Shown: piece after piece, positions 32,774 to 45,051 of the stretch
How positions within the stretch are numbered: the first letter of the stretch is position 1
Layout of the letters: every line of letters starts with the position of its first letter
Assembly: GCA_021464525.1 (NCBI GenBank)
Contig: JADRCO010000095.1
Span: 1-55,269, forward strand
Source: Rhizophagus sp. LPA8_4_AMF
Taxonomy: Eukaryota; Glomeromycota; Glomeromycetes; Glomerales; Glomeraceae
Length of the DNA stretch: 55,269 bases
Reading direction: 5' to 3'
Notes under the pieces: generated by a model
Told to the model about the DNA's origin: nothing
Databases searched by the model: none
The model's input: the letters and a program-made list of their open reading frames with translations, nothing else
Translations under genes and position numbers: made by a program

Positions 32774-34535
32774 TTTAAATATACTGTAAAATGTTTTTTC
32801 TTCTTTTTTAATAAATTTCATGAATACATGAATATTAAGAAATTTGTCAATATCCAAAAAGTGTTATGGAATAATAATAATGATATTGAAGTTAATTGTA
32901 ATAGTTCCATATTTCATTAGCAAAAATCAGGTAATAAAAATACATAACAAAATGGTTTATTTTCTTTAAATGTACTGCACATATTGAATATTGATAAAAC
33001 TTTTAAAAATGATCATATTTTATATTAATTTTCAAAATTCAGAATTCACCATCATCATCAGTAAGTAATAATCAAATAAGCATTTAGATAGAATCATAGG
33101 ATAAAATTATTTCTTACATTCTAAATAAGCTAGTCTTAAAATAAATAAAATATATAATCTTTCCTATGGCTTAGAAAATTATTTTCTAGTAATTCTCTCT
33201 TTTCTCTTTTATTTCTTTCACTTTTAGCAAATCTTCTAATATTTTCTTCGAAGGTTCTATCTCTATTAGCGGATTCGGACTCAAACCCTTTTTCTGCTTC
33301 TCTGATATTTTCTCCAGATTCCCTAAAAAATTTATCATTCTATTTTCCCATCCTTCAACTAATTTGTCTTTCTCTTCTTTTCTTTTTCTTATTCTATCAA
33401 TTCTTAAATTTAATTCCTTTAACGCTTCTTCTGCTCTAACAATATTTTTCTTATCTCATTCAATTTGATCACTTAATCCTTGTATATCTTGTTTTTCTAC
33501 ACGTATTAATCGAATTAACGTTTTAATTTCATGCGCTATTTCTGATGCAGTACTCATTTTGTCTATTCTAACAGTTTTCAAATTTTTTACTTCTTTATAT
33601 TTTTTTAATATCTTTTTCAAACTTTTTATTTATAATAACCCCTTCAAATTCTTTTATCAAAATACAAGTATTTTTATTACCCAATCACAATATTCTATAA
33701 AATCAAATTTTGCTTCAACTTTTAAACATAAAAAATCACTTTTATGTTTTAATTGATATTGTAATATTAAATGAAGAATATTTTAAAGATAAATGGCTAA
33801 TTTTAATATTACTTCAATTGTAAATCGAATACCACTTATGATTTTGTATGAATTACGTAGAACTAAAAGATTATGTGTGAAAATTTAATGAAAAAAGATA
33901 AAGGAAATTCTCAATAAAAGAATTGAAAATGGAGCTAATAGAGTTAGAAAAACAGTTGGAGGAAACAAATAGTGAAATGAAAAAAAGAAAAAAAATATTT
34001 CTTGTAAATAAAATATATGTAGTTTTATACCTTATAACAACAAAGCTTTAAAATTTCGTCTTTTTAGAGTAGCATCTCCGTTTTGTGGGCGCGGTTTTGT
34101 ATGATGTGATGTTTTTATAAGTGTCACCGCACGTATTACGTAAGCCTGAGACATATTTATCATCTTATTTGATGTGTCATAGTCTGAATACTTTTTGTAA
34201 TTCGACCAAAGTATCGTGTGTTCATAATTTTGCCGCTCCAATTTTTTTTTTTTTTTTTTTTTAAAAAATTCCCATTGCAATTTTATTATTACTTTGTAAA
34301 AACTTTTGGGAATAATTAAAAAGTTATACCATTTTATCACCTCAAAGATCCACTTTTTCAATATTTTAAAAATGTTTATAGTCAATACACCAGTTTCAAA
34401 TAAAATTAACTAAATAAAAATATAACATTTCCAAGACTATATATAAGTCGGAAATATTACCATTAGTTTTAAAAAGCGGGTGATCTACCAGCACTCACTC
34501 AATATTCCACCAACTATCAATTCACTCTCAATTGC
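32774..34535. other. Gene-poor stretch with one broken ORF
   Basis: Between the TMEM234-like 3' end and the RAD51 3' end I find only the interrupted coiled-coil frame at 33186-33557. There is also a 31-codon plus-strand frame starting at 33793 (MANFNITSIVNRIPLMILYE), followed by short Glu/Lys-rich frames to 34050 that look like decayed coding DNA. A long T run lies at about 34243-34262. Confidence 0.45.
33186..33557 (-). pseudogene. Coiled-coil ORF with one in-frame TGA
   Basis: From the ATG at 33557, frame 1 reads MSTASEIAHEIKTLIRLIRV and EKQDIQGLSDQIE, then TGA (33456-33458). It then continues in the same frame for about 90 residues: DKKNIVRAEEALKELNLRID, RIRKRKEEKDKLVEGWENRM and so on, to TAG at 33186-33188. 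Heptad-like Leu/Ile spacing and high Lys/Glu on both sides of the TGA suggest one former coding frame. It may be a pseudogene, a recent nonsense allele or a sequencing error. The protein is not recognised. Confidence 0.5.
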
Positions 34536-36099
34536 TTAATCATTTGCGTCAACGATACCTCCATCTGAAATAGAAAAGGTCGCATCGCCTTCGGGCAGAC
34601 AAGGAGAGTCGTAAATTTTACAAATTCGGGTATCACCTTTACCTTTACGTAGATAAAGTCTAATAAAAAATCAATTTATTAGCAACATAAAATTCAAATT
34701 ATAAGATTCAACGAACATTACCTTGTCGTGGAAGTATGAGCAATGATATTTCCTCCAATGGGTTTCTTTGTATCACCACCAAACATACTAGCAGCACCGT
34801 CAACACTTGCCACAACTTGGTTTGTTATGACAACGGCAATTCCGAACTAAAGTAAAAAAAAATTACCAAAGAGTGCATAATTATATAGAGCAGGCTTTTT
34901 ACAAATAAATACCTCATCAGCTAAACGCTGAAGATTTCGTAAAAATTTAGCTAAATGCATCTGACGCGCAGCAAGTTCTCCACGACCAGAGAAATCTGTT
35001 CTGTATAATGCCGTAGAACTGTCGACAATCATTAAAGCAAATCTAATTTCAAATAAAGCGTAACTCAGAATTAATGTGTTAATGTAATACTTCGCAAATT
35101 CCTTTATCATACCTCGATTCCGCCATCATGGCAGCGGCATGTAGCAAAAGAGTCATCTGATGATCAGTGTTATAAGCTCTTGCAATTGCAACATTATCCA
35201 AAGTTTCTTCACTGACCAAACCAAACCTTTCTGCTATGGAAACCAATCTCTCGGGACGGAAGGTACCTTCGGTGTCTATATAGACACATCTCCCTTCAGC
35301 ACCACCATGATCAATAGGAAGCTTTTGTCCGCAAAAAAAAAAAAAAAAAAAAATATAGTTTTCAATAAATTAAAAAAACAATTTATTGAAACCATTCTTA
35401 CTTGACATGTCACAGACATTGTGTGGCAAAGTTGAGATTTCCCAGTCCTAAATTCTCCAAATATTTCCGTAATTGATCCAGTCTCAATGCCACCTAAATA
35501 TTATTATTGAAATTACAATATTTTAAACGATCAAATTCTCATAATAATTTATCTATTTAAATATCGAAATAATTAAATTATGCAATACCTCCAAGAAGTT
35601 TATCCAACTCTTTTGATCCAGTTGTTATATAAAGAGTATCGCGTCTTTTTGCTTGAATTTCTGTTGCAGAAAGAAACCCCATTGGTGCTATCTTGAAAGC
35701 TATTAAGAAAACAATTTAAAATTTTCAAAATATTATAATATAAAAAAATCAAATTATAATCATTAGAGCTCAACCTTCTCCTTGGATTTTATCTACTTTG
35801 GCCTCAGAAAGTCCTTTAACATTTAGTAAGACTTTTCGTGGCGAATAAGCTACAGATTGAACTGTATGAAAACCGTTATCCGTAAGTTTTTTAATATCCG
35901 ACGCGTTAACTCCAAATTCCTACAAAATATTAATAGAAGTTCATATTATAAGGTTAAACCAAGAAGTTACCCGTTAAAAATTGGGATAGCATGTAGTTTG
36001 AGACTAAACCTCAAGTCTTTGAATTAGAATATGAGTAGGCTCATGTTCAGTTTCCTCGGTTTCCTCTTCATAAGTTTCTTCGTTAAGTTCGTTGTCCAT
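34536..36099 (-). CDS. RAD51: RAD51 recombinase
   Basis: RecA-family strand-exchange ATPase for homologous recombination. The ATG at 36099 gives an acidic N-terminus ([20 protein letters not shown]), then the helix-hairpin-helix domain [20 protein letters not shown] and [15 protein letters not shown]. The core has [20 protein letters not shown] (Walker A), [40 protein letters not shown] (Walker B) and [20 protein letters not shown], and the end is [23 protein letters not shown] lies at 34536-34538. Eight exons, about 340 residues, full length. The Walker A has Ser where most RAD51 proteins have Thr (GKSQ versus GKTQ), a conservative change. Head to head with RPB12. Confidence 0.96.
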
Positions 36100-36442
36100 T
36101 TTTAAGTAATAGAGTTTGCAAAAATTGCAAAAAAAACCTAGATTTGGTTTCTTATATGAGAACAAAGAAGTGAGAGAACTTGTAAAACACGTGTTTGATC
36201 TAATATTCCCATGTCAATATAACATATAAGGGTGCGACGCCTGTGACGATATTGTCGTGTTATATCACGTGATTTTGTGACCGGCATTACGTCATTAAGG
36301 CATTAAGAAATTAACGACGTTGTAAGCCCTCCCTAATTTTAGGGCCAGTTGTGCTCGTCTCATTGTGTATACAAATACTGGAAGAGAGTGAAACCGCATT
36401 AGTCAACATTCCTTTATTTTTAGTAGGTTAAAATTAGACAAA
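36100..36442. promoter_or_regulatory. Shared divergent promoter, RAD51 / RPB12
   Basis: 343 bp lie between the start codons and are locally GC-rich. It holds CACGTG-type sites (36188-36193; TCACGTGA at 36265-36272), TTACGTCA-like sequence near 36286 and several CG-containing words. It is the best-defined regulatory interval of the window. Confidence 0.5.
36265..36272. promoter_or_regulatory. TCACGTGA palindrome, copy 4
   Basis: An exact palindrome within the RAD51/RPB12 divergent promoter, about 165 bp from the RAD51 ATG and 170 bp from the RPB12 ATG. It is the copy best placed to act as a bHLH-type promoter site. Confidence 0.4.
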
Positions 36443-36838
36443 ATGAATAGAGAAGCATATCAAGGTCCACAAGGAGGTCCACCTCCACCTCCAGGTCCTG
36501 TTAATCAAGCGACACCAAGAGCAAGCGATGCTGCAGCAAAAATGTTATATAATTGTGCAGGTATTTATCTTTCTGAAATTCAACTACTCATACTTTTCTT
36601 TGTTTGAGTTTTAATACCGTATATTATGTTATTTATATTAAAAGATTGTGGAGCAGAAAATGAAATAAGACCGAAAGAACCTTTACGTTGTAAAGAATGT
36701 GGTCATAGAATTATGTATAAACAAAGAACAAAAAAGAGTAAGTCTCTCTTCTTTACTTCAATCTTTGATTTATTATTTTATATATTATTATTAATTTGAT
36801 TTGTATTTGATAAAGTGGTCCAATTTGAAGCTCGTTGA
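36443..36838 (+). CDS. RPB12: RNA polymerase I/II/III shared subunit RPABC4 (Rpb12)
   Basis: Small zinc-binding subunit common to all three nuclear RNA polymerases. Three exons encode about 77 residues. A Pro/Gly-rich N-terminus (MNREAYQGPQGG...) precedes the zinc ribbon [35 protein letters not shown], whose Cys pairs CxxC...CxxC match human POLR2K. The last exon gives MVQFEAR and TGA at 36836-36838, the family's invariant ending (VVFDAR type). Junctions at GCA|G-AT and AAG A|TG are in phase. Confidence 0.94.
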
Positions 36839-37350
36839 CAAATAAATAATAATATTGTAATTTTTCTTTCAGCTTAAAGTTCGTTATAGTTCAAAATTTA
36901 CTTTCATCATGAAAGACAATTTTTAATATTAATATCCTTTCGAACAAAAAACAAATGAGTAACATAATGTTAAAAAATATATATTTTTTATTAATAAGAG
37001 TGAGAAAAGTTTAGGCTTAAAAACCGAAATTCATAATCGTCGAAATTTAAATTCCAAAAACATAAAAAATCGAAAATATTCAAGACTAGTTAATTTATTA
37101 TAATAAATAAACTTTATAATTTTTCAGATTGAAAAATTGAGACTTTAGTTAAAATAAATTATGTTTATCTGTAAATATATTTATTTTTTTTTTACATAAT
37201 TCATTCATTCATCGGTACTATAATTATTATAAATCAAATTATCAATTTACTAATAAGTAAAAAATACAAGATATAACTAGAGGTAAGAAAATACAAAGTA
37301 TAAAAAAGAATCTAGTATAAAAGGTATCATAATGTTTAAATTTTATTTAT
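36839..37350. other. Convergent 3' region, RPB12 / V-ATPase c
   Basis: 512 bp, A/T-rich, between two converging 3' ends. Nothing coding is seen. Confidence 0.5.
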
Positions 37351-38443
37351 TTAACATTTAACGTCGCCACCACTCGCTTTGGTATTTAAAATAAGACCCA
37401 CAATTAAACCATAAAGACCCAATACTTCGGCGAAAATGAGAATAAGAATCTAGAAAGTAAAAAAAATTAATTAGAATTCACTTTTCATTTTCATTGAGAA
37501 AAAAATAATTAAAAAAGTTTTTCTTTTAAACTCGAGTATACTTACCATACCAACAAATAATCTTGGTTGTTGTGCAGTAGCTCGTACACCAGCATCACCA
37601 ACTACACCAATAGCGAATCCAGCTGCAAGACCAGCAAGACCGACACTTAACCCAGCACCAAGCTGAATAAATCCACTAGAAATCAAATGCATTGATCGTT
37701 AAAACAAAAAAGAAAATTATTTAATAAAAATGGTTTTCAAACATTGAATTACTTACGTAAATAATGCCATTTCCTGTTTAACTGTATAAAATATATTGGA
37801 ATATTAACAATGTAGACAATTTCAACATTAAATTCATTATTATATTATAAAAGAAAAGATACTTACGACCATCAGAAATTAAGACAGATACGACCAATCC
37901 GTAAATACCAATAATACCAGCCATAACAATTGGTACAATAGCTTTCATAACTAAATCAGGACGCAAGACTCCCATAGCTGATAATCCTGTTCCAGCTTTG
38001 GCTGTGCCATATGCTGCTCCGAAGCCTTTATTTATTTTTTTTTTTTTCAAAAATAAAAATGTTTAAATTAATGAATAACTTCAAAGCATCTCTAACGTAT
38101 AAAAAATATGTGAACAATAATTTCTCATGCGAAACATAGTCTAAAGCTGACATGAACTCTTTACGAAATAATATACAAACAATATTTCCCCCATAAAATT
38201 CTAATCTCAAAGTTTTAATAATTGTAAATATTTTTTTAAATTATTAACTATTTAAATATACTAAACCAGAAAAAAAAAAGTTACTTACAGGTAAATACAA
38301 TAGCGGAAGTACATCCCAAAGCACCAAAGATTGGGGCATAGACAGGGCTATATTTGCAAATTGGTTAATTAACAAAAACAAGCCGAGACGAATTTACATC
38401 AAAACAAATCTACTAACCATAAGTTTGGTGCTGGTTCAGTCAT
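37351..38443 (-). CDS. VMA3: V-type H+-ATPase proteolipid subunit c
   Basis: Rotor-ring subunit of the vacuolar proton pump. The ATG at 38443 gives MTEPAPNL, then [20 protein letters not shown] and [20 protein letters not shown]. Next come [20 protein letters not shown], a short exon [28 protein letters not shown] and [20 protein letters not shown]. The fourth helix is [20 protein letters not shown], with the proton-carrying Glu in FAEVLG. TAA lies at 37351-37353. Four membrane helices, about 165 residues, six exons. [13 protein letters not shown]-type sequence fits Vma3 rather than Vma11 or Vma16. Confidence 0.94.
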
Positions 38444-38974
38444 TTTGTATTATTAAAAAGGAATAATAAACCGTTAAAAAAAAAGAAGTTTGAGTCGTGA
38501 TAAAAGCTTAAGAACAAAAAAAAAAAAAAAGAGACAAGTAGATGACTAGAAAAAAATGCAAACGAAAATGAAAGGTCAGTTAGAAGTGAAGGAGGAAAAA
38601 ACAAAACTGAAATTAAATTGTTTGTGAAATGGTCCTTCAAAAGATGGAAAGATCGGGCAAAAGATAAAAAAATTTGATTGGAGGAGACAACTAACCGTTA
38701 TACAAATAATACACGCCAGATATAATCTTGATACACAAATTTATGCTTTCTTCTCAAAGATCAAAATCAGTGATCTTTAAAACTATTTTACGGCTGTCCC
38801 CAGTCGGAAACTACTACAACTGTACAATGTTACACCGACAGATTACGCCGATGTTGTGACGCAGTTTTTGATACATTTTTTTCATTTATAACTTTATTCA
38901 ATTTAATAAATCATTCGATAATTTATTTATAAAATTTTCTTTAACATTATTATTATTTTATATTAGTAAATCAC
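38444..38974. other. V-ATPase c promoter and Gemin5 3' UTR
   Basis: Both flanking genes lie on the minus strand. The part nearest 38443 is A-rich, probably 5' UTR. A GC-richer patch at 38785-38870 (CGGCTGTCCCCAGTCGG) may hold promoter elements for subunit c. Nothing coding is supported; the open frame at 38440-38640 is homopolymer-driven. Confidence 0.45.
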
Positions 38975-41900
38975 CTATATTTCAATCTCTTCATCTGAAC
39001 TCAAACTGATTTCAATTTGTCCAGGATCGATAATCACTTTTTTATTATTTGTAATACGCGTTTCTACATAATCAACTTCTTTATCCAGTATAAATTCATG
39101 ATTGTCTGTATTATTATTATTAAGTTGGGTTGTTTCTATGTATTGAGGTGCAGTTACGTCATGAGATGACTCTAAAGAGTCATTTCCATCAAATGGTACA
39201 TCTGTTAAATTATTATTTAAATTATTGACCTTTTTGTCACTTACAGATTCCATTGATGATTCATGATTCTTCTCATTAATATCTTTTTTCTTAATTTCTA
39301 TATCAGTTTTGGTTTCTAAGGACTCATGCTTCATGCTCTTTTCGTCACTTACAGATCCAAAGGATGGTTCATGATCCTTTCCATCAATATACTTTTTCTT
39401 AATTTCTACATCAGCCTTAGGTATCATATTTGTAGAATTTGAACCAAATGTTGGCTCGTCTAAACTTGATATGGCATTAATATCACTTTTTCCCAAAAAC
39501 TTATGTTTCATGTCTGAGGCGCTTGAGGATTGCAAATTTAATGATTGAATTACAGAAAAATTTCCTTCCACATTTGATGCCTTTTTTTCTTCTTCCCTTT
39601 CATGATAACGACGTATTCGTTCTTCAGCAGAATCATCTTTAAGCAATAATGCTAAGCTTGCTGCAGCGCGAAGTGAAGAAGGGTCTCCTCGACGTGCTAA
39701 AGTGTTCAATACGTGATGCACCGAATTTTCTTTTTTTGCCACGAGGTGGCTGAACCAAAATAGACATATTAGTTAATGCTCAATAAAGAAAAAAAAAACT
39801 CATGTTTAGATATAACAAAAGTCATGCACAATCAAAATGAAAATTCATAATATAGCTACCACAAGGCAGCCTGTTCATATGCCTCTTCCTTTTCTAGTTG
39901 AATCGCCCATGAGTTATATAAATCAGAAAAAATAGGATCATCATCGGGAAGTCGTTGCTTTGCTAGAGCGATAGCTTCACTAAAAGTCGGAATGTTTTAG
40001 CATATGTTTTTTTCATAAATCGTTCGTTTGGAAAAAATTTTTTTTATTATTGATTTACCGGAACATTTCAGCTCTGTGATAAATCTTAATCGCTTCACGT
40101 ATTTCTCCACACGCAATCCAACACATAACAGATCCATGATGATCGTTTTTTGCTGCGAGCTTTTGAGCCTGCCGACGCATCATAGACAGCCATACATCTC
40201 GTCCAGCTGCGAATTAACATAAAAATAAACATTCTGCTTGTTCTATTTAACATACTTAGTCCTACAAAAAGAGCTCTTACCAATAGGACTAAGAGCAAGA
40301 ATCATCCAATCTTGCTCGGAAAATTCCTCAGTGTCTTCGGTACGTTTAACCAATGAGGCAAAATTACTAGACCATAAATCTAATAAAATTGCTGGATTTG
40401 CCTCTAAGCCACCCAAATTGAAAGTAGCGCCTGTTTCATTATGTGTTGCAACTGCCAAAATACGTCAAATATTTAATAATTAATTACGTTACCAAAGTGG
40501 AATAAATAAATATGAATATATTATACCTTCTTTTGACATAACTTTCCTTGCCATGTATTTATCTCCAAAGAAGAGCTGATCGAACGTTGACTTTTGTGAA
40601 TCAACGATATTTTCTTTATCAGGTTCCTTGCCATCCCATAAATTCATAGCTTTTTCCCATTCTCCACCATATAATTTATGTGCAAGCTCAAAAATCTTAT
40701 ATTGAAGATTCTTACGCCGAGCGGGAATAGAACTAACAGGAAATAGATTTTTTAATTTTTTAGTTTTTTTGGATGACCTATTGTCCGGTTTGCGTCCAAC
40801 TTCTGTGGGCACAACAGTATCTTTTTTTGCCGTTGTCTGAACATCCACAGCTTCTGTTGACACTATATTTTGCGTCGAAGATGACGATTTTTCATTCAAC
40901 AAGACCGATTTTGGTTTGTTTTCATTGAGTGCGTCTTTTTTATAATTATTTAATATCATTATTTGGATTCATTAAAAGGAAACAAAACTAGCACGGAAGT
41001 TTTGACGATACCTTTATTTGGTTTATAGAGATTCTCGCTGGGCCTCCAAACAATACTCATTGCATCATCTCCTGCAGTAAAAACTAAATCTTCATCATGC
41101 AAACTCCATTCTGTACAAAATAACCGACTTTGGTGTTGATGTCCACAGAATAGAGAAATTGGAGAACCATCCGATAAATTCCAAACCTTGGAATATAGAA
41201 AATCAATTAGCATAAGCGTTCATCAAATTCATAAAACAATTAATATAATTTAATTACAATAGCTGTTCCATCAAATGACGAAGAAAGAAGCTTAGTAGTA
41301 TTAGTTGGACACCATGAAATGCCGGTTACTCCTTTTTTGTGCATTTGAAGAACTAGTTTACTTGACGATGTTGGAATGTAAACTATAATAAACAACATAT
41401 GTATGTGTCCATGTGTGAATCAATCAACATTAAATTAAATTAATCCCGATTAACAAACAGTTAAAAAAGAATTACCCGTAGAAGCTAATTTTTCCGGATC
41501 GCTTAAATCATGAATTGTAATTAATGTATCATCTGATCCACATGCAAGTAGAAAAGAATTTCCTTCAGCATCTAAAAAGATTACAAAATATAATTATTAT
41601 AGAGACAAATTATCACAAATATATGATACATAACAACAACCTGGAGGGCACCATGAAAGTTTATTAATCGTGGCGCGATGTCCAACATTATGATATATGA
41701 CTTTTAACGAAGGTAATTCATAAACTTCTACCCGCCCGTCAACATTACCAACGGCAAAATATTTGCCGGTAGGATGTACGGCAATTTCACTTCGTTTTGG
41801 TAAATATCCAGATTTATTCTAAAAAAAACATGCTTCTTAGTTGTAAAAATGCAAGTTTATGAGTGGTTCTCAAAATTTTACCTTCAAGATTTGTATCCAA

Positions 41901-43950
41901 TCTGCATTAACTTTTTTAATCATATCATTGACGGAAATAGATGGTGCCTTAATTTTAGCAGTGTCACTTAGTAATATTTGTCCATCGCCTCCGCAACTAA
42001 GAACGAACGCTCCTGGTGACTCTTCTTTTGACCAATTTAACCATTCTGGCATACACCATTGAATAGAATACACTTTGCTCTTATGATAAGAAGTAAAGGT
42101 TTTAAAGTTCTTATCACTCTGGAATTCATCAAACAAACCAATTGTACCAATATCAGTCCCATAAGCAAATAATCCTTCCTTAGTTGGATGATATTTTAAC
42201 TTTACATAGCAGTAGCAAATAGATAGATAAGTTATTAAAAAAAAATAGTAAAAAATAACAAATAATTATTAATTAAAATATTTACACTAGATATTTTGGT
42301 TTTAAGGCCCTTATAATATAATGAAATATCATATGAATTTTGAAGACTTGCGAACTTCCATATCTTAACTGAACTATCCCCACCTCCAATTGCCAATTTA
42401 TATGGATCCACAGGTGAAATGGTTAAGTCGCTAATAGATTGAGAATTAGTAATCGCAGCTACTATAGGTTTTCTTTCGGTAATGTTACATATGATTATCT
42501 AATAAATAAATTTTACGTTAAAATTAATAAGTGACTTAAAAAGATTAAATTTATATAAATATGACAAAAACCTGACGGTCCATTGAAGTTGTAATCATTT
42601 TCTTGCCACAAGGAAAAAATTGCATTGTAAAAATAGGACGACTATGGAGATTAAATTTTTGGAATTTTGTCGGTGAAATATCAAGATCCCACATATAAAT
42701 ATCTCCCCTGTAAGTAAAAAGAAAAAAAAATAATTAATTATTTTATGAAATCTTTGAAAAATCAGTTAGCATGTCAAAAAAATTTATTCCCAAGGATACA
42801 ATTTATATTTACATATATGAAGCTGAAATCAGCCAATTCCTTCCGGGAACCCATGCAGTGGACATGAATAACCTTCCCTTTTGTTGATCCGTCAAGTGAG
42901 GCGAAGGGCCTGGCATATTGATTGTTTTTGCAAGCTTTTCTTCTTCAACATTCCAAATGCGTACCGTTTTATCTCTAGATCCAGAAATCAACCGTGTATA
43001 TCCGGAAGTTATATCATTTCCTAGTTTATATGGTTATTAAAGTTATTAATCAATTTTAATCTAAAATCATTAAATTCTGAAAGAGCTAAAAGTAGTCTAA
43101 CAGGTAGTCTAACAGTGGTTACCTGGTTCCCAACATAAACTTTGAATTTCAAGATCGTGACCATTTAATCGACGCATAATATGACCATTCAAATTTGAGT
43201 CTATGTTAATAATAAGGATTGCACCATTACGAAAACTGAAATAGATTTAGTGAAACGTAAAATTTTCATGATAAATATTTCAAATCAGACAGGATTAATT
43301 TTAATATACAACATGCTAAACTTACGCGACTGCCATTTGTCTATGATTAGTTGGTGATGCGGCTATACAATCGACAGGCGATTGAATAAAATAACATTTG
43401 TTCATCTTATTATCTTTAGGATTCCAAATAGTTAAATCCCCAGGTTTGTCACCTAATAAAATGAAATTACACATTTAAGCGCGTATAAATGTGAATTCAA
43501 TTAAATAATTATTCGAAATAGTACCTGATACAATTAATTGCCTATCTATAGTCCATGCAACAGCATTTATATCGCTCTAATATAATGTAAATTGAGAAAT
43601 AATCGCATCAAAATTATGAAATGATTTTAATGCTTTCAAAAATAATTCAAAAATACCTTGAAAGAAGTCAGGGACGCGACTTGCCGTTGGTTCTCCATAT
43701 CCCAACACCTTACAGTTTTATCAGAGCTGCCACTAGCACATAAAGTGCCAGCTGTATCCAGCGCGTTTATTTTATTAGAATGTCCTGATAAATGCCCGAC
43801 ATATTGTAATGTTTCAGCATTTAGAAGAAATATAGTAGTAGAAGCAGCGTATGCAAACAAGTTTGATTCTGGAGATAACGAAGCAATATTAAACGAGAAC
43901 CAATTTGGTGAAGGAGGAATGCAACGGAAAATCTTTGTATTATTTTTCAT
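38975..43950 (-). CDS. GEMIN5: Gemin5 homologue (SMN complex WD-repeat protein)
   Basis: In animals Gemin5 recognises the Sm site and cap of snRNA precursors and delivers them to the SMN complex. The N-terminus CIPPSPNWFSFNIASLSPES matches human PPSPNWY. It is followed by two seven-bladed propellers: SGSSDKTVRCWDME, LISGSRDKTVRIWNVEEEKL, TTSMDRQIIICNITERKP, AIGGGDSSVKIWKFASLQNS, YHPTKEGLFAYGTDIGTIGL, SCGGDGQILLSDTAKIKAPS, SFDGTAIVWNLSDGSPI and TAGDDAMSIVWRP. A Lys-rich linker (RRKNLQYKIF) leads to the alpha-helical dimerisation region (REAIALAKQRLPDDDPIFSD, LARRGDPSSLRAAASLALLL). About 17 exons. The last ~190 residues are acidic and low in complexity, so the long C-terminal RNA-binding part of human Gemin5 seems to be missing. 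Confidence 0.92.
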
Positions 43951-44045
43951 GTTCGTTCAATATATACGGTAAAGTATCAAGGACACGTTTTAAAGGAGAA
44001 AAAAATTTTTAAATGATTTATACCAAAAATTAACTTTAATTACAT

Positions 44046-44053
44046 TCACGTGA
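44046..44053. promoter_or_regulatory. TCACGTGA palindrome, copy 5
   Basis: An exact copy about 100 bp upstream of the Gemin5 ATG (43950, minus strand), in the short gap between Gemin5 and CutA. It is well placed for a Gemin5 promoter site. Confidence 0.35.
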
Positions 44054-44138
44054 AGATCATCATTACACCAGTATAACATAACAGTTTTTACATATAAAAA
44101 AAATTTATACAAAAATAAAGAAAATTTTACAAGATAAA

Positions 44139-44913
44139 TCATGGTTTAACACTATCTTTGATCCACTTTAAATATGACTCGTTACCCGCATCAACCTATT
44201 TCACAAACAAAGGCTTAGGGTTAATTGCTTTACATGACAATGTGGAAAAAATGAATAAAAAAGCTGATTTCATACTTTAACAGAAAGCACCTCCGGAACT
44301 TCATAACCATGATTTTTATTTACATAATCTGTGAGTTCACTAACATGCTAAAGAAGAACAATTAATTACAAAATTATTGAAGCAAATTCATAAAACTTGC
44401 TTACTTACCTTTTCCAAAGTTTTTATCATTAACAATTGTTCTGTAGACTCTTCAATTTTGCCTTCCCACCCTAAATAATTTGAAACAAGACTTAAGAGAA
44501 CACGAAAAAAATGAAATTTGTAAACTAATTAAACTTACAATAAAGGGAAGTAATTTGTGGTATAATGTTAACGCAAGCAGCAAGTTTCTCTTGTAATAAA
44601 CCTTTGATAAAGATTAATTAAATATCAAGTGTAAAGAATTGAGACCATGCTTATTGGGAAACCTTATACCTCGTGATAATTTATTAGCAACCTCAGCATT
44701 TGGACATGTAACATATACGATACGTGACGCCGCAGCACTTTCCATAACTGTCTTTAACGAAGGGGCTGCACAGGCTAAAGTTGTTGAAAAAAGACGAGGT
44801 GATAAATGTGTAAGAAGAAGAGTAAAGGTGAATAAGCGTAAAGTGAAAGGTTTAGATTCCGGAAAGCGGAATGGTTGATGAAAACGACGTGATCGTAAAA
44901 GTGAAGGAATCAT
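44139..44913 (-). CDS. CutA-family protein (divalent-cation tolerance)
   Basis: Small trimeric PII-like protein family. Bacterial CutA was linked to copper tolerance; the eukaryotic role is unsettled. The ATG at 44913 starts a long Arg/Phe/Thr-rich leader (MIPSLLRSRRFHQPFRFPES...) that looks like a mitochondrial targeting sequence and precedes the domain. The domain itself reads ASRIVYVTCPNAEVANKLSR, GLLQEKLAACVNIIPQITSL, GWEGKIEESTEQLLMIKTLE, HGYEVPEVLSV and GNESYLKWI, matching CutA1 in order, including AACVNIIPQI and YEVPEV. Four exons; TGA at 44139-44141. The leader is longer than that of most fungal CutA proteins. Confidence 0.9.
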
Positions 44914-45051
44914 GATTGATGACCAAATTTTTTTTGATTATTTTGGTTTTTTAATCGACCAATGACAGCGTATAATAATTACGTAAACTTGACATTATTC
45001 AGTTATCTGTTACCTTTTCCCGCATTTGAAATTTATAACTTTGTTCTCAAT
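44914..45051. promoter_or_regulatory. Shared divergent promoter, CutA / J-protein
   Basis: Only 138 bp lie between the start codons if the J-protein begins at 45052. A CCAAT on the plus strand (44959-44963, ACCAATGACAG) is a candidate element for the J-protein. Confidence 0.45.

Noticed and set aside
34032-34385. 117-codon minus-strand open frame 3' of RAD51
   Set aside because: It crosses a long T run giving poly-Lys and has no recognisable domain. It lies in the presumed RAD51 3' flank.
40028-40483. Plus-strand frames opposite Gemin5 exons
   Set aside because: Antisense shadows of the Gemin5 helical-region exons, which read through with clear homology on the minus strand.
42790-42800. GTATCCTT on the minus strand inside a Gemin5 intron, U12-donor-like
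   Set aside because: It lies inside the intron. The homology-consistent junction uses AT|GTAAAT upstream of it and restores SASYMGDIYMW.
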